Shown: positions 45,085 through 52,667 of the stretch, in pieces | How the letters are laid out: every line of letters starts with the position of its first letter | Numbering within the stretch: the stretch's first letter is position 1 | NCBI GenBank assembly: GCA_022786605.1 | Contig: JALFWW010000015.1 | Span: forward strand, 1-64,000 | Source of the DNA: Clostridia bacterium | GTDB lineage: Bacteria > Bacillota > Clostridia > Lachnospirales > Anaerotignaceae | DNA: 64,000 bases | Reading direction: 5' to 3' | Program-made: the position numbers and the translations under genes | The notes under the pieces: model-generated | What the model was told of the DNA's origin: nothing | The model's input: only the letters and a program-made list of their open reading frames with translations | Databases searched by the model: none

Positions 45085-45113
45085 TTGAGAAACTGTAAAA
45101 ATGAGAGTAAAAT
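45085..45113 (+). promoter_or_regulatory. Promoter of the NitT/TauT-type ABC operon
   Basis: -35 TTGAGA (45085-45090), a 17-bp spacer and -10 TAAAAT (45108-45113). No riboswitch was recognised in the leader. Confidence 0.6.
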
Positions 45114-45159
45114 AATGACAAAATCATTAAAATTTTGAATGAAAAGGATGGGATGAAAA

Positions 45160-46149
45160 ATGAAAAGAGCAATTTCATTATTGCTTGCGGCAGTGCTGGG
45201 CGTTTCTTTGCTGGCTGGCTGCGGCACAAAAGAAGCAGACCCTGTTGCAGTAAATGTAGGTGCCATGAAAGGCCCCACAGCTATGGGTATGGTAAAAATG
45301 ATGGAAGATGATGAGAGCGGAGCCACGGCTCCCAATGATTATAACTTTTCTTTGTTGGCTTCTCCTGATGAAGTGACCCCCATGCTGGTGAAAGGAGAAT
45401 TGGATATTGCGGCACTGCCTGCGAATCTGGCAGCGGTGCTCTATCAGAATATGGAACAGAATCTAAGTGTGTTGGCAGTCAATACACTGGGTGTCATTTA
45501 TATTGTGGAAGATGGGGATACGGTACAGTCTGTGGCTGATTTGAAAGGGAAAACCATCTATGCTTCTGGGAAAGGTTCTACACCGGAATACGGTTTGAAT
45601 TATGTTTTGGAAGAAAACGGCATCAATCCAGAAACAGATGTGAATATCGAATGGAAAACAGAACACGCGGAATGCGTAGCGGCACTGGCTGCGAACCCTT
45701 CTGCCATTGCTATGCTGCCGCAGCCCTTTGTAACAACAGCACAGATGCAGAATGAAAACCTGCGGATCGCATTGGATTTGAGCGCGGAATGGGATGCGCT
45801 GCAGGAAGGAAAAGAAAATCCCAGCGGTATGATCACAGGTGTGGTTGTGGTACGGAATGATTTCCTGAAAGAAAATCCTGAAGCAGTGGAATTGTTTATG
45901 GAACAGTATGCGTCTTCTGTGGACTATGTGAATGCCAATACAGCGGAAGCGGCTGCGCTCATTGAAAAATATGACATTCTGAAAGCGGCTGTGGCGGAAA
46001 AAGCACTGCCTTACTGCAATATTGTCTGCATCACAGGTGATGAAATGCAGGATAAACTGGGAGGCTATCTGGAAGAACTTTATGCGCAGAATCCCAAAGC
46101 AGTAGGCGGCGCGTTGCCCGAAGAAGGCTTCTACTACCATGGCGCGTAA
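45160..46149 (+). CDS. ABC transporter substrate-binding lipoprotein (NitT/TauT family)
   Basis: A 329-residue lipoprotein with a signal peptide ending in LLAGCG (lipid Cys at about 21). The mature part is an SsuA/ThiY-like periplasmic-binding fold: an opening strand VNVGAMKGPTAMGMVKMM, KGELDIAALPANLAAVLYQ (about 78-96), DLKGKTIYASGKGSTPEYGL (about 128-147) and a PQPFVTTAQM hinge. The family carries taurine, sulfonates, nitrate or thiamine precursors, and nothing here settles the ligand. It is the first gene of an SBP-permease-ATPase operon; the permease frame starts before its stop. GGATGGGAT precedes the ATG. Confidence 0.88.
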   Translation: MKRAISLLLAAVLGVSLLAGCGTKEADPVAVNVGAMKGPTAMGMVKMMEDDESGATAPNDYNFSLLASPDEVTPMLVKGELDIAALPANLAAVLYQNMEQNLSVLAVNTLGVIYIVEDGDTVQSVADLKGKTIYASGKGSTPEYGLNYVLEENGINPETDVNIEWKTEHAECVAALAANPSAIAMLPQPFVTTAQMQNENLRIALDLSAEWDALQEGKENPSGMITGVVVVRNDFLKENPEAVELFMEQYASSVDYVNANTAEAAALIEKYDILKAAVAEKALPYCNIVCITGDEMQDKLGGYLEELYAQNPKAVGGALPEEGFYYHGA

Positions 46150-46897
46150 GGGTTCTATGAAAATATGGGCGATTCTCTTTTGGCTGGTGGTCTGGCAATT
46201 GGGAAGCATGTGTCTGGGGCAGGAGATACTTTTGGTATCTCCTGTTGCTGTAGGTGTGCGTCTTTTGACCCTTTTGCCTGATCCATCTTTCTGGGGGAGC
46301 ATCGCTTTTTCGGCATGCAGAATTTTAGGTGGTTTTGTGTTGGCGGCTCTGTTGGGAATATTGACGGCAGTGGGAGCGGCAAGATTCAACAGATTTCGGG
46401 AATTGATGGCGCCGTTGGTCTCGGTCATCAAGACAACGCCTGTGGCATCCTTTGTGATACTGGCGCTGTTTTGGCTGTCCTCTCGAAGTCTGTCCGTGTT
46501 CATTTCTTTCCTGATGGTGTTTCCCATTGTGTATACCAATATTTTGCAGGGAATATCTGAAACAGACAGCCAGCTTTTGGAAATGGGGCAGGTATTTGGT
46601 CTGTCTATGAAAAAGAAGATTCGGTATATTTACTTTCCGCAGGTGTTTCCTTATCTTCGGTCTGCTTTTGCTGTAGGACTTGGACTTTGTTGGAAAGCTG
46701 GTACGGCGGCAGAAGTCATTGGGATTCCTGACGGTTCCATTGGGGAAAGATTGCAGGAAGCAAAAATTTATTTGCAGATGCCGGACTTGTTTGCCTGGAC
46801 AGTGACCATTATTATAGTAAGCTTATTTATTGAAAAAATCATATTGTGGCTGTTGGATGCCATTGACCGCAAGAATAGGGGGCTTGGAAAAACATGA
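46139..46897 (+). CDS. ABC transporter permease (NitT/TauT family)
   Basis: A 252-residue membrane subunit with about six helices and a BPD_transp_1 domain. The ATPase-contact loop is ETDSQLLEMGQVFGLSMKKKIRYIYFPQVFPYL (about 141-173, given here in part), and VSVIKTTPVASFVILALFW (about 98-116) is typical. The start is uncertain: the ATG at 46139 overlaps the binding-protein gene by 11 nt, and an ATG at 46157 follows AAGGG closely. It overlaps the ATPase gene by 4 nt (ATGA). Confidence 0.87.
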   Translation: MARKGSMKIWAILFWLVVWQLGSMCLGQEILLVSPVAVGVRLLTLLPDPSFWGSIAFSACRILGGFVLAALLGILTAVGAARFNRFRELMAPLVSVIKTTPVASFVILALFWLSSRSLSVFISFLMVFPIVYTNILQGISETDSQLLEMGQVFGLSMKKKIRYIYFPQVFPYLRSAFAVGLGLCWKAGTAAEVIGIPDGSIGERLQEAKIYLQMPDLFAWTVTIIIVSLFIEKIILWLLDAIDRKNRGLGKT

Positions 46898-47478
46898 TCG
46901 AAATAAAACATATTACAAAAAAATATGATGATTATACTGTTTTTTCTGATTTCTCCATGGAAATTCAAGAAGGTGAAGTTCTGTGCCTTATGGGAAAATC
47001 CGGCAGGGGAAAAACCACTTTGCTGCGGATGCTTATGGGATTGGAACAGCCAGATACAGGCAGTATCACTGGTTTGACCGATAAGAGGATCAGTGTGGTT
47101 TTCCAAGAGGACAGATTGCTGCCGGGTTTTACTGTACGCCAGAATTTGTATAGTGTCTGTGATGATGCTTTGCAGCAGGAGCGTATGATGGGGATATTGA
47201 CCGCTCTTGGGCTGGATGCGTGGATAGACAGGGAGGTATCTGTCCTCAGTGGCGGCATGCAGCGGCGTGTAGCAATTTGCCGGGCGTTGCTGGTTCCTTA
47301 TGACTTGTTGATATTGGATGAGCCTTTTCGTGGATTGGATGATAAAACAAAAGAAATTACCCTAAAATTGGTATTGGAAGAAAAGAAGGGGCGTACCATT
47401 TTGCTCTCTACGCATGATGCCAAAGAGTGCGAAAGGATGGGTGGAAAAATACTGAATTTAGATGAGATTTTGATGTGA
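46894..47478 (+). CDS. ABC transporter ATP-binding protein (NitT/TauT family, short)
   Basis: A 194-residue ATPase for the preceding permease. Walker A is MGKSGRGKTT (about 33-42), the signature VLSGGMQRRVAICRAL (about 118-133) and Walker B DLLILDEPFRGLDD (about 138-151), followed by LSTHD. It is 40-60 residues shorter than SsuB/TauB-type proteins because the region beyond the H-loop ends almost at once, yet all motor motifs are present, so it should be functional. Translation is coupled to the permease. Confidence 0.88.
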   Translation: MIEIKHITKKYDDYTVFSDFSMEIQEGEVLCLMGKSGRGKTTLLRMLMGLEQPDTGSITGLTDKRISVVFQEDRLLPGFTVRQNLYSVCDDALQQERMMGILTALGLDAWIDREVSVLSGGMQRRVAICRALLVPYDLLILDEPFRGLDDKTKEITLKLVLEEKKGRTILLSTHDAKECERMGGKILNLDEILM

Positions 47479-47518
47479 AAATTTGGAAGATTTTACCTTT
47501 AATCTTCTGGGGAATTGC

Positions 47519-47547
47519 TTGCATGCGAACAAATTTTATGTTAAAAT
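47519..47547 (+). promoter_or_regulatory. Promoter of the hydrogenase gene
   Basis: -35 TTGCAT (47519-47524), a 17-bp spacer and -10 TAAAAT (47542-47547). The leader of about 150 nt contains CGAATACAAA followed directly by TGTATACA (47621-47638), the motif shared with the oxidoreductase and lactoyl-CoA dehydratase control regions. Confidence 0.6.
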
Positions 47548-47701
47548 GAGTGGCAGAGAGAGAAAAAATGGAATGTGTGTATAAAAATGTCACTCGGAAA
47601 ATGAAGTGTCTCTTTTATGACGAATACAAATGTATACAGTGTGCTATGTCGAATTTGCTCCAATGAGATTGGAAAGAAATTTTGAAAAGAGGTAACGCAG
47701 T

Positions 47702-49180
47702 ATGATTAAGAATTTTGAAAGCAATGTACAGTACATTAAATACTTGGTAAATAAGGAAGTGGCAAAACGATTTTTCCTAGGAAATTTGGATAATTCCATT
47801 GATTCCGTCAGAGAAATCGCTGAGGAAATCATTCCTGGACCAAAGGCTCTGTTTCGCTGCTGTATTTATAAAGAACGTCATATCATTGAAGATCGTGTGC
47901 GTTTGGCAATGGAACCGACCAAAGACAATCGTGTCATCAACGTGCTGGATTCCGCATGTGATGAATGTCCCATTGACCGCTTCGTTGTAACAGAAGCTTG
48001 CCGCGGATGTCTGGGACACAAATGTCAGGAAGTATGTCCCAGAGGCGCTATCACCATCGTCAACCATCGTTCTTATATCAATCAGGAACTTTGTATTGAA
48101 TGCGGTCGCTGCAAGCAGGTTTGTCCTTTCAATGCCATCAGTGAAGTAAAACGTCCATGTATCCGTTCTTGCTCTGTAGGCGCGGTGAAAATGGATGAAA
48201 ACAGGAAAGCAGTCATTGATCATGAAAAATGTATTTCCTGCGGCGCTTGTATTTATCAGTGCCCCTTTGGTGCCATTGTGGATAAATCCTTTGTGGTGGA
48301 TGTACTGAATCTGTTGAAAAATTCCTGGAACAACACAAGCTATCATGTATATGCTGTTGTTGCGCCGGCTGTGTCCAGCCAGTTTACAGGCGTAAAGACA
48401 GAACAGGTTTATGCTGGTATCAAAGAACTTGGTTTCTATGATGTGGTAGAGGCGGCTATTGGCGCGGATATGGTATCTGCATTTGAGGCAAAGGAATTGG
48501 CAGAAACCGTAGAGGAAAAGGGATGGAAAACATCTTCCTGCTGCCCGGCTTTCGTGGATTATGTAGAAAAGAATTATCCGCAGTTTGTAGATCATATTTC
48601 TACAGCTGTTTCTCCTATGATTGCCACAGCACGTGCCATTAAAGCGAAAGACAAGAAAGCCCGTGTGGTATTTATCGGACCTTGCACAGCGAAAAAAGTA
48701 GAGATGAAGCGGGAATCTCTGAAAGACGCCGTAGATATCGTAATTACTTTTGAGGAATTGCAGGCAATTTTTGACGCAAGAGAAGTTGATCTGGTCAATA
48801 TGGAACCCAGAATGGCAGGGGAAGCGTCTTCTTTCGGTCGTAATTTCGCAAGAACCGGTGGTGTAACAGAAAGTGTTGCGCACACATTGGAACTGAGCGG
48901 ATTGGATTTGGACGTAAAAGCGGTGCGCTGCAATGGCATTGATGAATGTATCAAAGCCATGAAGATGGCATCTTTCGGTAAATTGGACGCGAATTTTATT
49001 GAAGGTATGGCATGTAAGCATGGCTGTACTGGCGGAGCCGCTTCTTTGCTACATGACGCAAAAGGCATTGAAATGATCAATCGTTATGGCAAAGAATCCA
49101 AAACAGATAATCCATTGGATGTTTTGGAGAAATATCCCATTGATAATATCAATATGGAACGCTTTAACCACGAAGCATAA
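47702..49180 (+). CDS. Monomeric [FeFe] hydrogenase (group B-like)
   Basis: A 492-residue iron-sulfur protein. The N-terminal third holds a CDECP segment, CRGCLGHKCQEVCPRGA and two ferredoxin motifs, C-x2-C-x2-C-x3-CPFNAI and C-x2-C-x2-C-x3-CPFGAI (about 130-200). The C-terminal H-cluster domain has L1 TSSCCPAF (C280, C281), L2 GPCTAKKVE (C328) and L3 EGMACKHGC (C438, C442). L2 reads GPC instead of the MPC of group A hydrogenases, which points to the poorly studied group B. It should take electrons from ferredoxin to make hydrogen, or act in redox sensing. The ATG follows AGAGGT by 9 nt. No maturase or diaphorase genes are nearby. Confidence 0.87.
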   Translation: MIKNFESNVQYIKYLVNKEVAKRFFLGNLDNSIDSVREIAEEIIPGPKALFRCCIYKERHIIEDRVRLAMEPTKDNRVINVLDSACDECPIDRFVVTEACRGCLGHKCQEVCPRGAITIVNHRSYINQELCIECGRCKQVCPFNAISEVKRPCIRSCSVGAVKMDENRKAVIDHEKCISCGACIYQCPFGAIVDKSFVVDVLNLLKNSWNNTSYHVYAVVAPAVSSQFTGVKTEQVYAGIKELGFYDVVEAAIGADMVSAFEAKELAETVEEKGWKTSSCCPAFVDYVEKNYPQFVDHISTAVSPMIATARAIKAKDKKARVVFIGPCTAKKVEMKRESLKDAVDIVITFEELQAIFDAREVDLVNMEPRMAGEASSFGRNFARTGGVTESVAHTLELSGLDLDVKAVRCNGIDECIKAMKMASFGKLDANFIEGMACKHGCTGGAASLLHDAKGIEMINRYGKESKTDNPLDVLEKYPIDNINMERFNHEA

Positions 49181-49190
49181 AAATCAGAAA

Positions 49191-49392
49191 GCCCTTACGG
49201 TTGGGGGCATCTTCATAAGAAAACAAAGAAAGCCGAAATCCTTATCATATAAAGGATTTCGGCTTTCTTGCTTTATGAAAATTTTTATTTGATATGTTTT
49301 CTTCTAAAGACAGCTGCCGCAACTTCCCTTAAGAAATCAAGGACAAGAAAAATCAATGTTTTCTTAAGAGAAAGTTGCTTTCACGTAAGGGT
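49191..49392 (+). repeat. Interspersed intergenic repeat, copy B (with terminator hairpin)
   Basis: The best preserved copy. It is bounded by CCCTTACG (49192-49199) and CGTAAGGG (49384-49391), an 8-bp inverted terminal repeat. An 18-bp perfect hairpin (49226-49243 with 49252-49269, AAGAAAGCCGAAATCCTT) is followed by the shared AGCTGCCGCAACTTCCCTT block and a second long stem GCAACTT...CTTAAGAAA with TTTCTTAAGAGAAAGTTGC (about 49318-49378). It lies between the ends of two converging genes. Confidence 0.88.
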
Positions 49393-49396
49393 TTTT

Positions 49397-50062
49397 TTAA
49401 GATTTGTTTTGATTGCGCAGATGCATGTAAACGGTATTTTTAGAAATGCCCAAATGATTTGCGATGGTAATAACAGAATCTTTTAAGTTAAAGATGCCTT
49501 TTTGAGAAAGCAGATAAATGATCTCTTTATTTTTATTGGAAGAAGTGATGGTAGGGTTTGCGTAAACGGTTTTTTTGGCGTTTTCCAATGCATCCAGCAT
49601 CAGTTCTTCTGTATTTTCCACAAAAGTTTCGGATATGTTTTCGTGGTCTGAATGTGACTGCGGATAGAAGGACTGCATAAAGGAAAGCAGAGAAATATTC
49701 AGATAAAAATTGATGCAGAACAGACCGATGATACGATTGTTCTCTCCCAAAATAGCAGCGGTGAATGCTTTGAATGTTTCTCCTCGTTTGTTTTTCGCAA
49801 AATAATTGATATGGCGTAAAGTGGGGTCTGCCAGCATCTGATTCAAAAAGGAGAGGGTCAATTCCGAAATAGGAGCGCCTGCCTGACGTCCAGAATGATA
49901 CCCATTGACAATCATCATAACCGAGGCATCCAGCCGTTCCAGATTATGAATGATAACTTCGCAGTTTTCTCCCCAAAACTCTGCCATGCCTGTTGCGACA
50001 GTGCAGTAAGAGTTGAGAATACGGCGGTCTTCTGTTGTAAGTGTGATATTATAGTGCTCCAT
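49397..50062 (-). CDS. YheO-type PAS/helix-turn-helix regulator
   Basis: A 221-residue regulator. The N-terminal half (about 10-120) matches the YheO-like PAS domain (GENCEVIIHNLE; NGYHSGRQAGAPI; INYFAKNKRGETFKAFTAAI). The C-terminal part (about 165-215) is a helix-turn-helix with SQKGIFNLKDSVITIANHLGIS... and NTVYMHLR as the recognition helix. Relatives include DauR, which controls D-arginine use, and TfoX-linked YheO, but the effector is unknown here. GGAGGGAA lies before the ATG on the complementary strand. It is transcribed alone and converges on the hydrogenase gene across repeat B. Confidence 0.85.
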   Translation of the reverse strand: MEHYNITLTTEDRRILNSYCTVATGMAEFWGENCEVIIHNLERLDASVMMIVNGYHSGRQAGAPISELTLSFLNQMLADPTLRHINYFAKNKRGETFKAFTAAILGENNRIIGLFCINFYLNISLLSFMQSFYPQSHSDHENISETFVENTEELMLDALENAKKTVYANPTITSSNKNKEIIYLLSQKGIFNLKDSVITIANHLGISKNTVYMHLRNQNKS

Positions 50063-50154
50063 ATGATGATTCCCTCCATTTGTAGTATTTTCAGTATACT
50101 TGGTTTTGAGGGCTATTTCAATAGAAGAACCATATTTTGTCTGATGGAAAAAAC

Positions 50155-50188
50155 AAAAAAGCCTTTGTCAAAAGACAAAGGCTTTTTT
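50155..50188 (-). terminator. Intrinsic terminator of tRNA-Lys
   Basis: A perfect 15-bp stem, AAAAAAGCCTTTGTC (50155-50169) with 50174-50188 and an AAAA/TTTT loop, directly follows the tRNA leftward. Confidence 0.93.
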
Positions 50189-50190
50189 CA

Positions 50191-50263
50191 TGAGTCACTC
50201 GGGACTCGAACCCGAGACACCTGGATTAAAAGTCCAGTGCTCTACCAACTGAGCTAGTGACCC
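50191..50263 (-). tRNA. tRNA-Lys (anticodon TTT)
   Basis: A 73-nt cloverleaf on the minus strand. The acceptor stem is GGGTCAC with GTGACTC, the D-loop AGCTCAGTTGGTAGAGC is standard, the anticodon loop is CTTTTAA with TTT at the centre, and the T-loop is GGTTCGAGTCC. The discriminator is A, and CCA is not encoded. Confidence 0.97.
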
Positions 50264-50278
50264 GCACCAACGAAAATA

Positions 50279-50307
50279 AGTATACATGGAAGGGGGGATT
50301 TTGTCAA
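50279..50307 (-). promoter_or_regulatory. Promoter of tRNA-Lys
   Basis: Leftward: -35 TTGACA (50302-50307), a 17-bp spacer and -10 TATACT (50279-50284), ending about 16 bp before the mature tRNA 5' end. Confidence 0.85.
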
Positions 50308-50349
50308 TGAAAAATTTTGTATTTCTTTTCAAACAAGAAAGGTGGTCAA

Positions 50350-50520
50350 AGCAGATGTGCCTTAAGAAAACATTATTTTTCCTTTTCCCTGATTTCTTAA
50401 AGGGAACTGTAACGGCTGTATTTAGAAGAAAACATACCTGATCAAATTCCGGTGAAAATAAGAAAGCCGGAATCCTTTGTACTGCAAGGATTTCAGCTTT
50501 CTTTGTTTTCTAATAAAGGG
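50350..50520 (-). repeat. Interspersed intergenic repeat, copy C (inverted)
   Basis: The reverse complement of copy B with divergence. On the plus strand CTTAAGAAAACAT, GATTTCTTAAAGGGAACTG and TTTAGAAGAAAACATACCTGATC precede the hairpin (50460-50477 with 50486-50503, AAGAAAGCCGGAATCCTT). It lies downstream of the glyoxalase gene and upstream of the tRNA-Lys promoter. The hairpin can terminate leftward transcription from the glyoxalase gene. Confidence 0.85.
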
Positions 50521-50561
50521 TCCTGAACGGATGACTGCTTTTTTGCTGTTTCAAATGATTT

Positions 50562-50933
50562 TTATCTCTTTTCAGGAACGATTTCCAGCCAGTAGTTATC
50601 GGGGTCGTTAATGAAATAAATACCCATTTCAGGATTTTCAAAACAGATGCAGCCCATTTCTTTATGTTTTTCATGAGCAGCTTCGTAATCCGCAACGGTG
50701 AAAGCCAGATGGAATTCGTTTTCGCCAAGGTTATAAGGTTTTTTTCTGTCGCGCAGCCATGTCAGTTCCAGCTGAAAATCTGTGATGCCGTCGCCCAGAT
50801 AAACCAGTTTCCAGCTGCCGTCAGGAGCTTCTTTCCGGCGTACTTCTTTCAGACCCAATGCGGCTTCATAGAAAGCCATACTTTTTTCCAGATCCAGAAC
50901 ATTGTAATTATAGTGATTGAATACAAATTTCAT
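50562..50933 (-). CDS. gloA: VOC-family protein, lactoylglutathione-lyase-like
   Basis: A 123-residue metalloprotein of two beta-alpha-beta-beta-beta modules. Likely metal ligands are an early His (NHYNYNV, residue 7), Glu in FQLELTW (about 56), His in EFHLAFTV (about 74) and Glu in YWLEIVPE (about 119), the H/E/H/E pattern of glyoxalase I. The enzyme would convert methylglyoxal-thiol hemithioacetals to lactoyl thioesters. Clostridia lack glutathione, so another thiol or another substrate is possible and the symbol is tentative. AAAGGAGG lies 7 nt before the ATG. The gene starts 17 nt after the stop of the His-rich protein, so both are probably cotranscribed. Confidence 0.85.
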   Translation of the reverse strand: MKFVFNHYNYNVLDLEKSMAFYEAALGLKEVRRKEAPDGSWKLVYLGDGITDFQLELTWLRDRKKPYNLGENEFHLAFTVADYEAAHEKHKEMGCICFENPEMGIYFINDPDNYWLEIVPEKR

Positions 50934-50950
50934 GGTTTGCCTCCTTTGTA

Positions 50951-52495
50951 TCAGTGATGGTCATGATGGTGGTCATGTCCGCAGCCACAGTCGTGATCAT
51001 GGTGATGGTGGTCGTGGTGGTCATGTCCACAACCACAATCATGTTCATGATGGTGTTCATGTGCATGATCTGTCAGGGATTGATACTGGTTATCCTGGAA
51101 TACCATACCCACTTTGTCTACGATCAGCGCTTTCTGTTCCAGAGAAGAAGCGGAGTCAATGGCGTTTGTGACCATTTCCATGACTTCAGATACACTGTAA
51201 ACAGGAGGCAGTGCGCCCATCAAAGTCTGCATAGCGATCTTTCTGGTCTGTACAGGCAGTGTTTCCAGAGAACTGCGTGTTTTCTGGATAAAGTCAGCAA
51301 AGAGCGCTTTCTTTTCTTCTTCTGTAGCCGCAGGCAGATCTTCTGGCAGATGGAACTGGAACAATTCGTCATTGAGATCACCGAAGAAACATTCCCGAAT
51401 GAAATCTTCTGTCATGAGGACTTTCTGGGTATCTTCCGTGAAGTTTGCAAATGTATCCACTTTCTGCAGCAGTTCGTATTCTTCTTTGCCAATGGCATTT
51501 GCTTTGTCGATGACAGGTTCTACAGCCTGTTCCAGCTGTTCGTTCAGTGTATCCAGATAAGCTTCCCGTTCGGTTTCGTCCAGTTCGCCTGTCAAAAATT
51601 CGCAAACGGTGTGGTACAGGTCGCTGTATGTCGCATTGCTTTCTGTCAGGTCTGTGAAGCTGTATGTGAGATAGAACAGCAGAATCAGAGAGTTCAGGTC
51701 GTGGAGGATACAGGAGAAATATTCTTCCACATCCTGCAGGCTTTCCAGAACCACTTTCAAATCTTCGTAAAGATTGCTCAGTTCTTCATCTTCCATTTTA
51801 TGCGGCATGAGCATCCGTTTTTCGCCCAGCCATGTAGCAACTTCTCCGAAGTGTTTGCCATAGAGAGGATTGGTTTCGGGGCAGCAGAAGCCTTCAAAAG
51901 CACGCAGGGATTTTTCAATAAATTCTTTGCTTTCACCGGCAAAGGCTGCTTCCAGACTCTGTGTGATGGTGTCGTAATATTTATCACGTGCCATGTGCAA
52001 AGGCAGGCATTTCAAGATCTGACCCATGTAATTTTTCTGTTCCAGCAGGTTGTTGCCGCTTTCCATGAAAGCATGACAGTCCGCAAAGAACAAGGACCAG
52101 TCGATTTTTTCCACTTCGATGCCTTCTTCTTTGTATTTGCGCAGGGCAACCTGATCGCTGACCAGTGTGGAGTAAAGATTCCACTGGGAGAAGTAGCTGT
52201 ATACGGTTTCATAGATGGATAACAGTTCTTCTTTTCTTGCCATACAGGCTTCCAAAGCCGCTGTACGGTCTTCCTGTTCGCCTTCCAGAATGTCTTCCAA
52301 GGACAGGAGATAGGAACGGATGTCTTTTTTGATAGCCAGCAAATCTTCATGTATGGTGTAAGGCAAAGGCGCATCGCCTTTTTCCACATCTTCCATGGCG
52401 CTCATGAGCATCAGCAGCAGACTGCCGACTGCCTGTTCATAAATATAATCTGCGGAAAGTTGTTTGATTTTTTCTTCCAAAGCTGTTGTCTGCAA
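50951..52495 (-). CDS. Uncharacterised helical protein with a His/Cys-rich metal-binding tail
   Basis: A protein of about 514 residues with no domain I recognise. The body is acidic and strongly helical, without signal peptide or membrane segment, and has scattered cysteines (for example FCCPETNP). The last roughly 38 residues are a metal-binding tail of H, D, C and G with the unit HDCGCGHDHH occurring twice. Such tails store or deliver Ni or Zn in proteins such as HypB and SlyD. The start is proposed as TTG at 52495: AAGGAG lies 9 nt upstream, and the promoter at 52530-52558 would start transcription near 52523, too late for the ATG at 52531. It is divergent from spoIVA. Confidence 0.75.
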   Translation of the reverse strand: MQTTALEEKIKQLSADYIYEQAVGSLLLMLMSAMEDVEKGDAPLPYTIHEDLLAIKKDIRSYLLSLEDILEGEQEDRTAALEACMARKEELLSIYETVYSYFSQWNLYSTLVSDQVALRKYKEEGIEVEKIDWSLFFADCHAFMESGNNLLEQKNYMGQILKCLPLHMARDKYYDTITQSLEAAFAGESKEFIEKSLRAFEGFCCPETNPLYGKHFGEVATWLGEKRMLMPHKMEDEELSNLYEDLKVVLESLQDVEEYFSCILHDLNSLILLFYLTYSFTDLTESNATYSDLYHTVCEFLTGELDETEREAYLDTLNEQLEQAVEPVIDKANAIGKEEYELLQKVDTFANFTEDTQKVLMTEDFIRECFFGDLNDELFQFHLPEDLPAATEEEKKALFADFIQKTRSSLETLPVQTRKIAMQTLMGALPPVYSVSEVMEMVTNAIDSASSLEQKALIVDKVGMVFQDNQYQSLTDHAHEHHHEHDCGCGHDHHDHHHHDHDCGCGHDHHHDHH

Positions 52496-52529
52496 AGGGC
52501 AGGACTCCTTTCTTTTCATATCGCATTTC

Positions 52530-52558
52530 ATTATAAAGGAAACCGAATGAGAGTACAA
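52530..52558 (-). promoter_or_regulatory. Sigma-A promoter of the His-rich protein gene
   Basis: Leftward: -35 TTGTAC (52553-52558), a 17-bp spacer and a perfect -10 TATAAT (52530-52535). Confidence 0.78.
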
Positions 52559-52667
52559 GTCCGCATTTCCAAAGAAAGGGAAGAAAAAAGGGGAGACTTT
52601 GGTTCTATTCCACATTTTCATTCCATAAATTGTATTGTATGGATACGATTTTACAGGAGGGAAGAAT

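Noticed and set aside
50951-51060. Low-complexity repeat of GGTGGTCATG-like units
   Set aside because: It is the coding sequence of the His/Asp/Cys tail of the minus-strand protein, not a CRISPR or satellite array.
52628-52649. Possible sigma-E promoter for spoIVA (GATACGAT, and CATACAAT on the other strand)
   Set aside because: Neither has a -35 match at the right spacing, and the rightward one would leave almost no leader before the ATG.
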